This document shows positions 14,102 through 19,986 of a stretch of DNA of 64,000 nt, piece after piece. A model generated the notes under the pieces. That model had not been told where the DNA came from and ran no database searches. It saw only the letters and a list, made by a program, of their open reading frames with translations. The first letter of the stretch is position 1; each line of letters begins with the position of its first letter. The DNA is taken from positions 1-64,000 of the IMG/VR virus record IMGVR_UViG_3300009425_000015; one strand, given 5' to 3'. The translations under genes were made by a program, and so were the position numbers. This DNA comes from a virus.

Positions 14102-14343
14102 TCCATTTTCCCACTAATCCATTGTGACGGGATTCTGACATTCTTTCTATCAATCCACAGTTTCTTTCCGATGCTTGTCTCACGATGGCTTCTTACTATA
14201 AGTACCTGGATTTGGCCAACGAAGAGACCGCCGTAGCCATGTTCATCATACTTTTCCTTGGTTCTCTCTCTGCCTAGACAGACACCCAAAATAACTGTGC
14301 CAACGACGGTATGGAACGCTACTAAATCTCCTTTTTCATACAT
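14098..14343 (-). CDS. GDLV-type small protein
   Basis: An 81-residue protein starting MYEKGDLVAFHTVVGTVILG, with AGGGG seven bases before the ATG. It is a relative of the array proteins by its GDLV motif and beta-rich body, without the ISESR tail. Confidence 0.55.
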   Translation of the reverse strand: MYEKGDLVAFHTVVGTVILGVCLGRERTKEKYDEHGYGGLFVGQIQVLIVRSHRETSIGKKLWIDRKNVRIPSQWISGKME

Positions 14344-14572
14344 CCCCAACCCCTGATACCAGCATAAGCCACTTCCCCCTAATCATGACAATCCTCTCGC
14401 TACCTAACAACTTTACCATACAACTATATTCATCTGGGTGTGTATTTTCCTTAAACGCATAATGTATCCTCTGCAAAACAACACCCGAAGCGTTCGGAAA
14501 ATCAGGGGTGTACTCCTTGCACTGCACTAAGTCTCCCTGCTCAAATGGTTTGTGATCTCTCCTGCTTAACAT
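14336..14572 (-). CDS. GDLV-type small protein
   Basis: A 78-residue protein: an eleven-residue polar lead, then QGDLVQCKEYTPDFPNASGV and a beta-rich body. GGAG lies seven bases before the ATG, within the last codons of the upstream gene, which it overlaps by 32 bases. Confidence 0.55.
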   Translation of the reverse strand: MLSRRDHKPFEQGDLVQCKEYTPDFPNASGVVLQRIHYAFKENTHPDEYSCMVKLLGSERIVMIRGKWLMLVSGVGDV

Positions 14573-14753
14573 ACTTTAACTCCCTCCTATCCATACTTAG
14601 GCTCTTTGCCCCGTCAGAGCACCACATTACCGAAAAGAAATGGTTGTGAATCTTCGCGACAACAATCCCTATATCTTTTCGTCTCCGACGATGATAGCTC
14701 AACCCCTTAGAGTAGGCAGATAGTTGAACCAAATCACCGACTTTCATTTTCAT
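14541..14753 (-). CDS. MKVGDLV cassette gene (downstream end of array)
   Basis: 70 residues starting MKMKVGDLVQLSAYSKG. Its N-terminal codons AAAGTCGGTGATTTGG match the array junction, but its C-terminus (KQERSQTI) is not of the ISESR type. It therefore marks the downstream limit of the regular array. Overlaps the upstream gene by four bases. Confidence 0.6.
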   Translation of the reverse strand: MKMKVGDLVQLSAYSKGLSYHRRRRKDIGIVVAKIHNHFFSVMWCSDGAKSLSMDRRELKYVKQERSQTI

Positions 14754-14911
14754 TCGCTCAACACTTTCAAGGCACTAGATCTGACACTAAGTAACCTGTA
14801 AACTGATGATTGAATATCCACTCTCCATCCACCGTATTCGTTACGATACATTTTTGTCACAATATAAATCGCTTGATCAAGTTTCCTTCTTACCAGGCTA
14901 CCGACTTTCAC
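14750..14911 (-). CDS. MKVGSLV cassette gene
   Basis: 53 residues, GTG start, opening MKVGSLVRRKLDQAIYIVTK. The Asp of the motif is changed to Ser because the junction reads GGTAGC instead of GGTGAC, which also makes the previous gene stop with TAG instead of TGA. The C-terminus ends KVLSE. A small barrel is inferred. Confidence 0.6.
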   Translation of the reverse strand: MKVGSLVRRKLDQAIYIVTKMYRNEYGGWRVDIQSSVYRLLSVRSSALKVLSE

Positions 14912-15074
14912 TGATTAACTCCAAATCTCTTTTGGGAGTTGATGTTCTCACATTGTTGTCCCTGAACCACATAACTTGTTTATATTCCTCTGTACCGGGT
15001 ATCTCTCTGATTATTGTCCCGTACCAATTGTGCCAATTGGGATGATTGTATTTTACTAAATCACCGACTTTCAC
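14898..15074 (-). CDS. MKVGDLV cassette gene
   Basis: 58 residues, GTG start with GGAGG upstream, opening MKVGDLVKYNHPNWHNWYG and ending LELISESR. The last 14 bases are shared with the start of the next gene. The body has the family pattern G-x-I-I-x-E, then a VMWFRDN strand. Confidence 0.65.
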   Translation of the reverse strand: MKVGDLVKYNHPNWHNWYGTIIREIPGTEEYKQVMWFRDNNVRTSTPKRDLELISESR

Positions 15075-15255
15075 TTATCACCTCCAATTTAGAAACCGCT
15101 TCAATTGTTTTCAACCCAGCTAAATGTCCTGATCCTGGGTGGGTATGTGACCAAAGCACATGACAGTGGGCGGGTTGGAGTTGTCTGGTTTCAACAATAA
15201 TACCAGTTCGTAGGGCATCAATAGATTTATGTCTTACCAAGTCACCGACTTTCAC
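15061..15255 (-). CDS. MKVGDLV cassette gene
   Basis: 64 residues ending SKLEVISESR. The middle holds the pattern TGIIVETRQ...CHVLWSHTHPG, i.e. GIxxE followed by VLW, typical of the family. Overlaps both neighbours by 14 bases. Confidence 0.65.
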   Translation of the reverse strand: MKVGDLVRHKSIDALRTGIIVETRQLQPAHCHVLWSHTHPGSGHLAGLKTIEAVSKLEVISESR

Positions 15256-15415
15256 TGATTAACTCCAATTGAATATGATCTGACGGTATACGTCCGGTTC
15301 CTAATCCCGTGAACCACTTAATATCTACTGACGATACTGGAGAGAATGGTATCACTTTTATAACGACTCCTATACCGCTGTCTGACTTCCATCTCACTAA
15401 GTCACCGACTTTCAC
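15242..15415 (-). CDS. MKVGDLV cassette gene
   Basis: 57 residues, GTG start, opening MKVGDLVRWKSDSGIGVVIK and ending LELISESR. Overlaps both neighbours by 14 bases through the shared junction. Confidence 0.65.
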   Translation of the reverse strand: MKVGDLVRWKSDSGIGVVIKVIPFSPVSSVDIKWFTGLGTGRIPSDHIQLELISESR

Positions 15416-15599
15416 TGATTAACTCCAAAACATCTTTAAGCATGTCTAATTCTTCGTACATTTCTTCAGTATTGCTGCCATCGCACCACAGCACAAGGAA
15501 GGTGTGCGATTCGTATTCATCGAATTCTTCTCGAAGAATAATCCCTGGAATAATAGAATGCCAGGAATATGCTCGAACAACCAAATCACCGACTTTCAT
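15402..15599 (-). CDS. MKVGDLV cassette gene
   Basis: 65 residues, ATG start with GGAGG upstream, opening MKVGDLVVRAYSWHSIIPG and ending LELISESR. The central strand FLVLWCDG is the clearest example of the family's V-L-W-x-D-G motif. Confidence 0.65.
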   Translation of the reverse strand: MKVGDLVVRAYSWHSIIPGIILREEFDEYESHTFLVLWCDGSNTEEMYEELDMLKDVLELISESR

Positions 15600-15777
15600 T
15601 TATCACCTCCAGGTTGGTCCTATGACAAAACTCAATCTTGCCGTCAACCAACACATCGTAATAGTCCTCTTTGCCTCGCCATGGCTTATCGGGATCAGTG
15701 TTTATGACGGCAGATACCAATCCAACGCGCTTGGTTTTCCAAGGGTCCAGCCATCTTACCAAGTCACCGACTTTCAC
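15586..15777 (-). CDS. MKVGDLV cassette gene
   Basis: 63 residues, GTG start, opening MKVGDLVRWLDPWKTKRVG and ending NLEVINESR. Here the Ser codon of ISESR is Asn because the next gene uses ATG instead of GTG (ATCAATGAAAG), which shows the two frames changing together. Confidence 0.65.
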   Translation of the reverse strand: MKVGDLVRWLDPWKTKRVGLVSAVINTDPDKPWRGKEDYYDVLVDGKIEFCHRTNLEVINESR

Positions 15778-15931
15778 TGATAACCTCCAGGGAACGCGCT
15801 GTTGTCCAGAAGACCCCGTAATCGCCAGGCCAACATACTTTCACAGCCGTGTTGGGCGATGGGCGGGCGGTTTCAATGACGACGCCGATGACGGTGCCAC
15901 TGTGCTTTTTTACCAAGTCACCGACTTTCAC
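15764..15931 (-). CDS. MKVGDLV cassette gene
   Basis: 55 residues, GTG start, opening MKVGDLVKKHSGTVIGVVIE and ending SLEVISESR. Contains KVCWPGDYG in place of VLWxDG. Confidence 0.65.
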   Translation of the reverse strand: MKVGDLVKKHSGTVIGVVIETARPSPNTAVKVCWPGDYGVFWTTARSLEVISESR

Positions 15932-16094
15932 TTACAATCTCCATTAAGCTTATCGACATAGGGCAATCATATCCGTAAACAAACACCCAATCATTCTCTT
16001 CCTCCAGCCTCCGAACAAGATATATGCCGTTGGCGGCCGGCAGGAAACGGCAGTTTCCCTCGATTTTACACCTGATAATGTCTCCCAACTTCAT
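15918..16094 (-). CDS. MKLGDII cassette gene
   Basis: 58 residues, opening MKLGDIIRCKIEGNCRFLP and ending MEIVSESR. Its own start lies inside the last 29 bases of gene 16066-16329, whose tail YEVGRHYQV is the same DNA in another frame. The junction variant differs from the array consensus. Confidence 0.6.
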   Translation of the reverse strand: MKLGDIIRCKIEGNCRFLPAANGIYLVRRLEEENDWVFVYGYDCPMSISLMEIVSESR

Positions 16095-16329
16095 ATAGAG
16101 TCAATCTCCCTTTGGTTATGCCCTGTATAAACAATGTCTCATCGTCCTCCCTAATGCTTACCATGACGTTTTCTAGTCTTTCGGGGGGTGGGCTTCTCAA
16201 GGCGTATTTCCACAAAATAGCACCATTACGCGCTGCTCTCCTACCCAGAAGCACACCAAGGGCATGATTGGGCTTAAAATAAACACAATCCCCAACTCTC
16301 AGCTCTATCTGCTGGACACTTTTACTCAT
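16066..16329 (-). CDS. Divergent array member (RVGDCVYF)
   Basis: 87 residues: a nine-residue polar lead, then LRVGDCVYFKPNHALGVLLG and a beta-rich body. It does not end in ISESR. It probably represents an older family member bordering the block. Confidence 0.5.
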   Translation of the reverse strand: MSKSVQQIELRVGDCVYFKPNHALGVLLGRRAARNGAILWKYALRSPPPERLENVMVSIREDDETLFIQGITKGRLTLYEVGRHYQV

Positions 16330-16370
16330 TATAGCTTATCTTTTGTTTGAAGTCAAATAATTATTAATTT

Positions 16371-16703
16371 TTATCTTACTCTCGCTTGCGGACAATAATA
16401 GCAAAGTCTGCGGGGGTGGTACGCACAATAATACCCATATTCCTCGTACCTATCTCCGTACCAAACTCCATGTTGCGGATAACACTCTAGCCACTCACCG
16501 TCAACCACTATCTGCTCTGTGGGATGCCTAGACTGGTACATCGGACTCCAACTACAGACGTGTAAACTTCGGCAGTCGCCGTATTCTTCACATACCCATT
16601 CCGTGTGATGGTAGTCTGGATTCTTTGGATCACATGTGTCGTCGTAATGTATGTTACATCCCATGAAGAACAGCATAGACACAAGTATTGTAATTAGTTT
16701 CAT
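16371..16703 (-). CDS. Cys/Tyr-rich lipoprotein
   Basis: 110 residues starting MKLITILVSMLFFMGCNIHY, a lipoprotein signal with lipobox FMGC (Cys 16). The mature part is rich in Cys, Tyr, His and Trp (about eight further Cys) and ends CYYCPQARVR, so disulfides or metal binding are likely. The ATG overlaps the stop of gene 16700-16921 (ATGA). A surface or superinfection-exclusion role is possible but not shown. Confidence 0.6.
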   Translation of the reverse strand: MKLITILVSMLFFMGCNIHYDDTCDPKNPDYHHTEWVCEEYGDCRSLHVCSWSPMYQSRHPTEQIVVDGEWLECYPQHGVWYGDRYEEYGYYCAYHPRRLCYYCPQARVR

Positions 16704-16921
16704 TGATTTACTTTCTTGAGGCTCGACGCCATTATCTTGCGATGTTCCAATTGCGATCCACCTCCCTTCTTGCACCACAACACAGAACAAAGATAATCTG
16801 TTTGACGAAACACTGCTGACTCTACCTTCATAACAAGTCCATGGCGTTCGGAGGTATCACTGAGATTACAAAAACTGTGCTGATGCACTACCAAATCACC
16901 GACTTTCACCAACTTTTTCAT
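16700..16921 (-). CDS. MKVGDLV-type cassette gene
   Basis: 73 residues starting MKKLVKVGDLVVHQHSF, with GGAG six bases upstream. Contains LCSVLWCKKGGG, the family VLW strand. It ends KKVNQ and is coupled to the lipoprotein gene downstream. Confidence 0.6.
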   Translation of the reverse strand: MKKLVKVGDLVVHQHSFCNLSDTSERHGLVMKVESAVFRQTDYLCSVLWCKKGGGSQLEHRKIMASSLKKVNQ

Positions 16922-17001
16922 CTGTTTCTCCAACTGTCTATCAACATCTGGCCGGCCCACAAGCCGATTGCAATAGTTATCACGCTTCCTAGAAATTCCA
17001 T
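16918..17001 (-). CDS. 27-residue membrane peptide
   Basis: The ATG at 16999-17001 has GGAGG eight bases upstream, and the TGA overlaps the next ATG. The product MEFLGSVITIAIGLWAGQML and a basic tail form one membrane helix. First gene after the promoter at 17027-17055. Function unknown. Confidence 0.55.
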   Translation of the reverse strand: MEFLGSVITIAIGLWAGQMLIDSWRNR

Positions 17002-17026
17002 TGTCTTTCCTCCATTTGATATATCA

Positions 17027-17055
17027 ATCATATATCATTTTTTCTCATATGTCAA
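17027..17055 (-). promoter_or_regulatory. Sigma70-like promoter TTGACA-17-TATGAT
   Basis: -35 at 17050-17055, -10 at 17027-17032 on the minus strand. It lies between tRNA-Arg and the 27-residue membrane peptide and restarts transcription of the array. Confidence 0.6.
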
Positions 17056-17083
17056 GCTTATTTTTTATAAGCCTTGTTACATG

Positions 17084-17157
17084 TACCCCGGACAGGACTC
17101 GAACCTGTAACCCTCGGCTTAGAAGGCCGATGCTCTATCCAATTGAGCTACCGGGGC
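17084..17157 (-). tRNA. tRNA-Arg (anticodon TCT)
   Basis: On the minus strand a 74-nt cloverleaf: acceptor GCCCCGG with CCGGGGT (a G-U first pair), D-arm GCTC...GAGC, anticodon loop CTTCTAA giving TCT (AGA/AGG codons), T-arm CAGGTTCGAGTCCTG, discriminator A, no encoded CCA. Its 5' 23 bases are also the last codons of cassette gene 17135-17311. Confidence 0.92.
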
Positions 17158-17311
17158 TTATTGTTTTACATTCGCTTCTTACTCGCCAGAATGTTCTCTC
17201 CCTCTCAAAATCATAAAATTTTATTGTCCCACCCTCTATGTTGTCATAAAGCATGATGCCAATCTGTGTGTCATAGGTGCTCCGCCAAAGAATCAAATCA
17301 CCGACTTTCAC
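17135..17311 (-). CDS. MKVGDLI cassette gene running into tRNA-Arg
   Basis: 58 residues, GTG start, opening MKVGDLILWRSTYDTQIGIM. The normal ISESR end is missing: the frame continues into the tRNA gene and stops at a TAG in its D-loop, so the last seven residues (PGSSIG preceded by S) come from tRNA sequence. The cassette tail was probably lost when the tRNA gene was inserted. Confidence 0.55.
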   Translation of the reverse strand: MKVGDLILWRSTYDTQIGIMLYDNIEGGTIKFYDFERERTFWRVRSECKTISPGSSIG

Positions 17312-17501
17312 CTGTCACCACCTTTAAATCATAATCCCACACGTTGTTCCCTATGGTACCGTTGTTCCACAATACCTTGAACGTCTTGTTGGTGCAACCC
17401 ATGCCCTTGTTGTGTCCGACATTTTTAATAAGCACACCGAACCGATCAGTGTGAAATATCCGGTTTGGATGGTTGTCTTTTACTAAATCACCGACTTTCA
17501 C
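17298..17501 (-). CDS. MKVGDLV cassette gene
   Basis: 67 residues ending LKVVTGESR. Its second half FKVLWNNGTIGNNVWDYDLK closely matches gene 19798-19986 (FKVSWQDGTIGNRVWDYDLK), a recent duplicate within the array. Overlaps both neighbours by 14 bases. Confidence 0.65.
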   Translation of the reverse strand: MKVGDLVKDNHPNRIFHTDRFGVLIKNVGHNKGMGCTNKTFKVLWNNGTIGNNVWDYDLKVVTGESR

Positions 17502-17664
17502 TGATTACCTCCAAGTAATTTTTAGACCAGTCATTCCGGCTGTGGTTGTCATCGAGCCACTGTACAGATACTTGGCCGGAGCAGATTTTAACCACGATAC
17601 CCATAGACTTCCTGTATTTCTTCCAGCCTTTATCTCGTGGTAGCACTAAATCACCGACTTTCAC
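17488..17664 (-). CDS. MKVGDLV cassette gene
   Basis: 58 residues, GTG start, opening MKVGDLVLPRDKGWKKYRKS and ending YLEVISESR. Contains VSVQWLDDN as the VLWxDG equivalent. Confidence 0.65.
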   Translation of the reverse strand: MKVGDLVLPRDKGWKKYRKSMGIVVKICSGQVSVQWLDDNHSRNDWSKNYLEVISESR

Positions 17665-17839
17665 TTAACACCTCCATGGCATGATAGCTCCACACACAGT
17701 GACCTATTGCAGTTATAACATGAATATCTGGATTCTCAAAGGGGCATTTCTCGTAACTCGGACATACGCCGCACCAGCCGACTCCCGTTACGATACCGGT
17801 ACGCCCTTGCCCATTTTGTACTAAGTCACCGACTTTCAC
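17651..17839 (-). CDS. MKVGDLV cassette gene with Cys cluster
   Basis: 62 residues ending MEVLSESR. The central part CGVCPSYEKCPFENPD adds three Cys to the usual fold, perhaps a small metal site. Its start uses the junction that cut off the truncated gene at 17843-17944. Confidence 0.65.
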   Translation of the reverse strand: MKVGDLVQNGQGRTGIVTGVGWCGVCPSYEKCPFENPDIHVITAIGHCVWSYHAMEVLSESR

Positions 17840-17842
17840 TGA

Positions 17843-17944
17843 TTAACTCCAAGAATCTTGTGTCACAATCATCTTCACAACATGCTTGTCGCATGCCATC
17901 GAAGCGGCGATGTTTGGATTTTCGTCTAATACAAAAATATTCAT
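17843..17944 (-). pseudogene. Truncated gene (MNIFVLDENP...HVVKMI family)
   Basis: Starts at an ATG with GAGG upstream and encodes MNIFVLDENPNIAAS and CDKHVVKMIV. This is the conserved N-terminus of a phage family of full-size proteins, often compared with pyrimidine-dimer glycosylases (pattern HVVKMILE). After about 28 residues the frame enters the array junction (TTGGAGTTAATCAG) and stops. The rest of the gene is missing, so recombination at the junction is the likely cause. Confidence 0.55.
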
Positions 17945-17947
17945 TTG

Positions 17948-18187
17948 TTACCTCAATCCTTCGAGTCGCTCACTTTCGTAAGCACCACTCAAGTCAATCG
18001 AGTGGGTAGGATCCTCTTGGTTGATGTCTGCCCACACTCGCAGGGTGTATTTACCCTCATAGAATTCGATATACGCTATCGCACCGAATTCTTCTGCGCA
18101 ACTCCCCATACCCGTGATATATATATCACATGAGGTGTCGACACTGCCATTGTTGATCGAGTTCCCAATTCTAGTACTAACACTCAT
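17948..18187 (-). CDS. Hypothetical small beta-rich phage protein
   Basis: 79 residues starting MSVSTRIGNSINNG, with GGAGGG four bases upstream. The segment YTLRVWADINQEDPTHSIDL is of a type seen in short conserved phage proteins. Function unknown. Its ATG overlaps the stop of the zinc-ribbon gene (TAATG). Confidence 0.5.
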   Translation of the reverse strand: MSVSTRIGNSINNGSVDTSCDIYITGMGSCAEEFGAIAYIEFYEGKYTLRVWADINQEDPTHSIDLSGAYESERLEGLR

Positions 18188-18309
18188 TATACCCTCCATC
18201 CACATTTATTGCAATAGGTTGTCCAACTGAATATCCATGTATATCCGCAATTTCCACAAGGACTACCGGAATTATTGATAAAAACTGATGACTTCAAAAT
18301 ATTTTGCAC
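18187..18309 (-). CDS. Small zinc-ribbon protein
   Basis: About 40 residues with CGNCGYTWIFSWTTYCNKCG, two CxxC knuckles 13 residues apart that form a zinc ribbon. The start is uncertain; I choose the GTG at 18307-18309 because GGAG lies six bases upstream. It overlaps the end of the array gene 18272-18439. Confidence 0.45.
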   Translation of the reverse strand: MQNILKSSVFINNSGSPCGNCGYTWIFSWTTYCNKCGWRV

Positions 18310-18439
18310 GATTTGCTCCACTAAGTAACGTATAATGTTTTCCCCATAGACGGATCCAACCACCGTCCCCATGGTTAATCCAAGCGACAACACCGTATAT
18401 CTGTGTACGGCGGCTCCACACTAAATCACCGACTTTCAC
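18272..18439 (-). CDS. MKVGDLV cassette gene with replaced tail
   Basis: 55 residues, GTG start, opening MKVGDLVWSRRTQIYGVV. It ends FEVISFYQ: the family tail EVIS is kept, but the sequence changes exactly after ATCAGT, where other members read GAAAGTCGG. This places a recombination edge at the junction, followed by the zinc-ribbon gene. Confidence 0.6.
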   Translation of the reverse strand: MKVGDLVWSRRTQIYGVVAWINHGDGGWIRLWGKHYTLLSGANRAKYFEVISFYQ

Positions 18440-18581
18440 TGAGCGACTCATATTGGGGGTTCCCAACCCAGAAGTCCTGCCTAATCCCACAACTCCACAG
18501 TACTGTTCTGCGACCGAATCCATGGGTCAGGATCACGAGTCCAACATTATCGAGCTTTCTTACCAAGTCACCGACTTTCAC
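18426..18581 (-). CDS. MKVGDLV cassette gene
   Basis: 51 residues, GTG start, opening MKVGDLVRKLDNVGLVILTH and ending YESLSESR. One of the shortest members. Contains TVLWSCG as the VLWxDG strand. Confidence 0.65.
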   Translation of the reverse strand: MKVGDLVRKLDNVGLVILTHGFGRRTVLWSCGIRQDFWVGNPQYESLSESR

Positions 18582-18768
18582 TGATTACCTCCGAAGACTG
18601 TTCTATTTGTCTGCCCAACTGGATGATCCTGCCAGCAACAAGTAATTCCCAGTCATAGTTTAGCCAGTCGGCACGAGGGAGTTTCCTGATCAGCAGGGCG
18701 ATGCCCGTTGGCAATCCCCAGTGTCTACAACAGCCGGGTGGTAAGTTTATTATGTCACCGACTTTCAT
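18568..18768 (-). CDS. MKVGDII cassette gene (duplicate pair)
   Basis: 66 residues starting MKVGDIINLPPGCCRHWG, with GGAG seven bases before the ATG; the earlier ATG at 18789 is too near the promoter. Aligned by eye with 19973-20173, 47 of 66 residues are identical. Ends SSEVISESR. First gene after the promoter at 18796-18824. Confidence 0.65.
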   Translation of the reverse strand: MKVGDIINLPPGCCRHWGLPTGIALLIRKLPRADWLNYDWELLVAGRIIQLGRQIEQSSEVISESR

Positions 18769-18795
18769 TTGACTTCTCCAAATCTTCATATTAAC

Positions 18796-18824
18796 ACAAT
18801 ATCAGTTGTTTTCTTAAAAGTCAA
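18796..18824 (-). promoter_or_regulatory. Sigma70-like promoter TTGACT-17-TATTGT
   Basis: -35 at 18819-18824, -10 at 18796-18801 on the minus strand. It overlaps the last codon of cassette gene 18821-18973 and serves the array block below. Confidence 0.55.
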
Positions 18825-18973
18825 GCATTATTTTTACTAATTATCTCCAACTCTGCGGCGATGGCCCAATACCACTTACCGGATGGATAAAGCACGCGAT
18901 AGTTGTTGAACATAATCTCTACTAGTAACCCTACGCCGAAATCGTAAGTCTCAACTAAATCACCGACTTTCAT
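18821..18973 (-). CDS. MKVGDLV cassette gene with replaced tail
   Basis: 50 residues, ATG start, opening MKVGDLVETYDFGVGLLVE and ending ELEIISKNNA. As in 18272-18439, the family tail (EIIS) is retained and sequence diverges right after the ATTAGT that corresponds to ATCAGT in the consensus junction. A promoter replaces the next gene start. Confidence 0.6.
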   Translation of the reverse strand: MKVGDLVETYDFGVGLLVEIMFNNYRVLYPSGKWYWAIAAELEIISKNNA

Positions 18974-18987
18974 TTTCTCTTGCCTTG

Positions 18988-19431
18988 TCAAGTAGTTTCT
19001 ATTACTTTTCGGAGTCTCGCCCTCATCCTATCCTCATCCCAGTCGAGAGTCTCGCTATGACACTCGGTGATGATCTCTTTGATGAGCCTGTCGTATAATC
19101 GCTTATCTTCGTCGTCGAGGATGTCCTCTTCTCTCCATGTAATAACCTTTTCCAGCCGCTCAATCTGCTCTTCAACTCTTTCTGGTGTATTGCCGCCACA
19201 AATATGACAAGCATCATCTTTACAAGAGGAGTCGCAGTAACAATCTGGGCATCCCATTCCGCCTTCTTGATAGGCAACACAGTCTTCTTTTAGATGCTTA
19301 TAAGGATATGGATTGTCCGCCAACTTTTGTAATGTTTCTTTGTGATCGTCAATAACTTGTTCTGCTGCTTTTCGGCATAGTGATCGCAGTTTGATGTTTT
19401 CTTTTTTTAGTTTTCGGTTTTCGTCAGTCAT
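18988..19431 (-). CDS. Coiled-coil protein with Cys-rich centre
   Basis: 147 residues: a Lys/Glu coiled coil (residues 3-45), a Cys-rich centre with CPDCYCDSSCKDDACHICGG (residues about 61-80), and an acidic helical C-terminus. The centre may bind zinc. It is an insert between array blocks with no family resemblance. GAGGAG lies upstream of the ATG. Confidence 0.55.
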   Translation of the reverse strand: MTDENRKLKKENIKLRSLCRKAAEQVIDDHKETLQKLADNPYPYKHLKEDCVAYQEGGMGCPDCYCDSSCKDDACHICGGNTPERVEEQIERLEKVITWREEDILDDEDKRLYDRLIKEIITECHSETLDWDEDRMRARLRKVIETT

Positions 19432-19477
19432 TTTATTTCTCCTCGCAACTGTCCATAAGTATCAAACTCTTGTTCGC

Positions 19478-19500
19478 AAGTTAACACAGTGTGTTAACTT
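19478..19500. promoter_or_regulatory. Perfect palindrome AAGTTAACAC-AGT-GTGTTAACTT
   Basis: Two exact 10-base arms around AGT, covering the stop codon of gene 19494-19811 and the start of the spacer to 18988-19431. No T-run follows on the minus strand. It could be an operator or a 3' end structure. Confidence 0.55.
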
Positions 19501-19811
19501 TCGCAACCATTCTTGATTGCAGCGTTTGGCCCTGATCTCCTTGCTTTTGGGAATAGGGTGTTTTCTTTTTTTAGATCTCGTACCAAACTATCCTCAATTG
19601 GCTCTGGATGGATACCTTTTGTCTCTTTGTTTGGTAAGCGTTCTATTTCGCTGAATATTCCCTTTATTGCGACGTTTGCAAAGTGCTCACAACTGTCTTC
19701 CAATGTAGTATCCCTGTCATAGACAGTGCAAAAACCAGTCTCAGCTGTGCAGGTTGATCTAAGATAAACACAGTTTCTACAATGGCGCTTGACCAAATCA
19801 CCGATTTTCAT
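19494..19811 (-). CDS. MKIGDLV start fused to a Cys-rich body
   Basis: 105 residues. The first seven residues MKIGDLV come from the array junction, but the body is unlike the family: KRHCRNCVYLRSTC...FCTVYDRDTTLEDSCEHF, five Cys in a pattern like short phage zinc-binding proteins, then a polar helical tail. It looks like a chimera made by joining the cassette start to another gene. Confidence 0.55.
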   Translation of the reverse strand: MKIGDLVKRHCRNCVYLRSTCTAETGFCTVYDRDTTLEDSCEHFANVAIKGIFSEIERLPNKETKGIHPEPIEDSLVRDLKKENTLFPKARRSGPNAAIKNGCES

Positions 19812-19986
19812 TTACAACCTTCAAATCGTAATCCCATACGCGATTGCCAATGGTGCCGTCTTGCCACGAGACTTTGAAACTCTTGTTTAGGGCTGTAGGC
19901 ACGTTGAGATACATTTCGGTTAGAAGCACACCAATTTTCTTTGCTCGCCCAGGATAGTTATAGTAAACTAGATCACCGACTTTCAT
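19798..19986 (-). CDS. MKVGDLV cassette gene (duplicate pair)
   Basis: 62 residues ending DLKVVNENR. Its second half matches gene 17298-17501. The Asn residues in NENR reflect the ATGAAAATCGG start of the next gene read in the other frame. Confidence 0.65.
   Translation of the reverse strand: MKVGDLVYYNYPGRAKKIGVLLTEMYLNVPTALNKSFKVSWQDGTIGNRVWDYDLKVVNENR

Noticed and set aside
14806-15045. 79-codon plus-strand frame within the array
   Set aside because: It lies opposite two minus-strand cassette genes (14750-14911 and 14898-15074) that have the conserved junctions.
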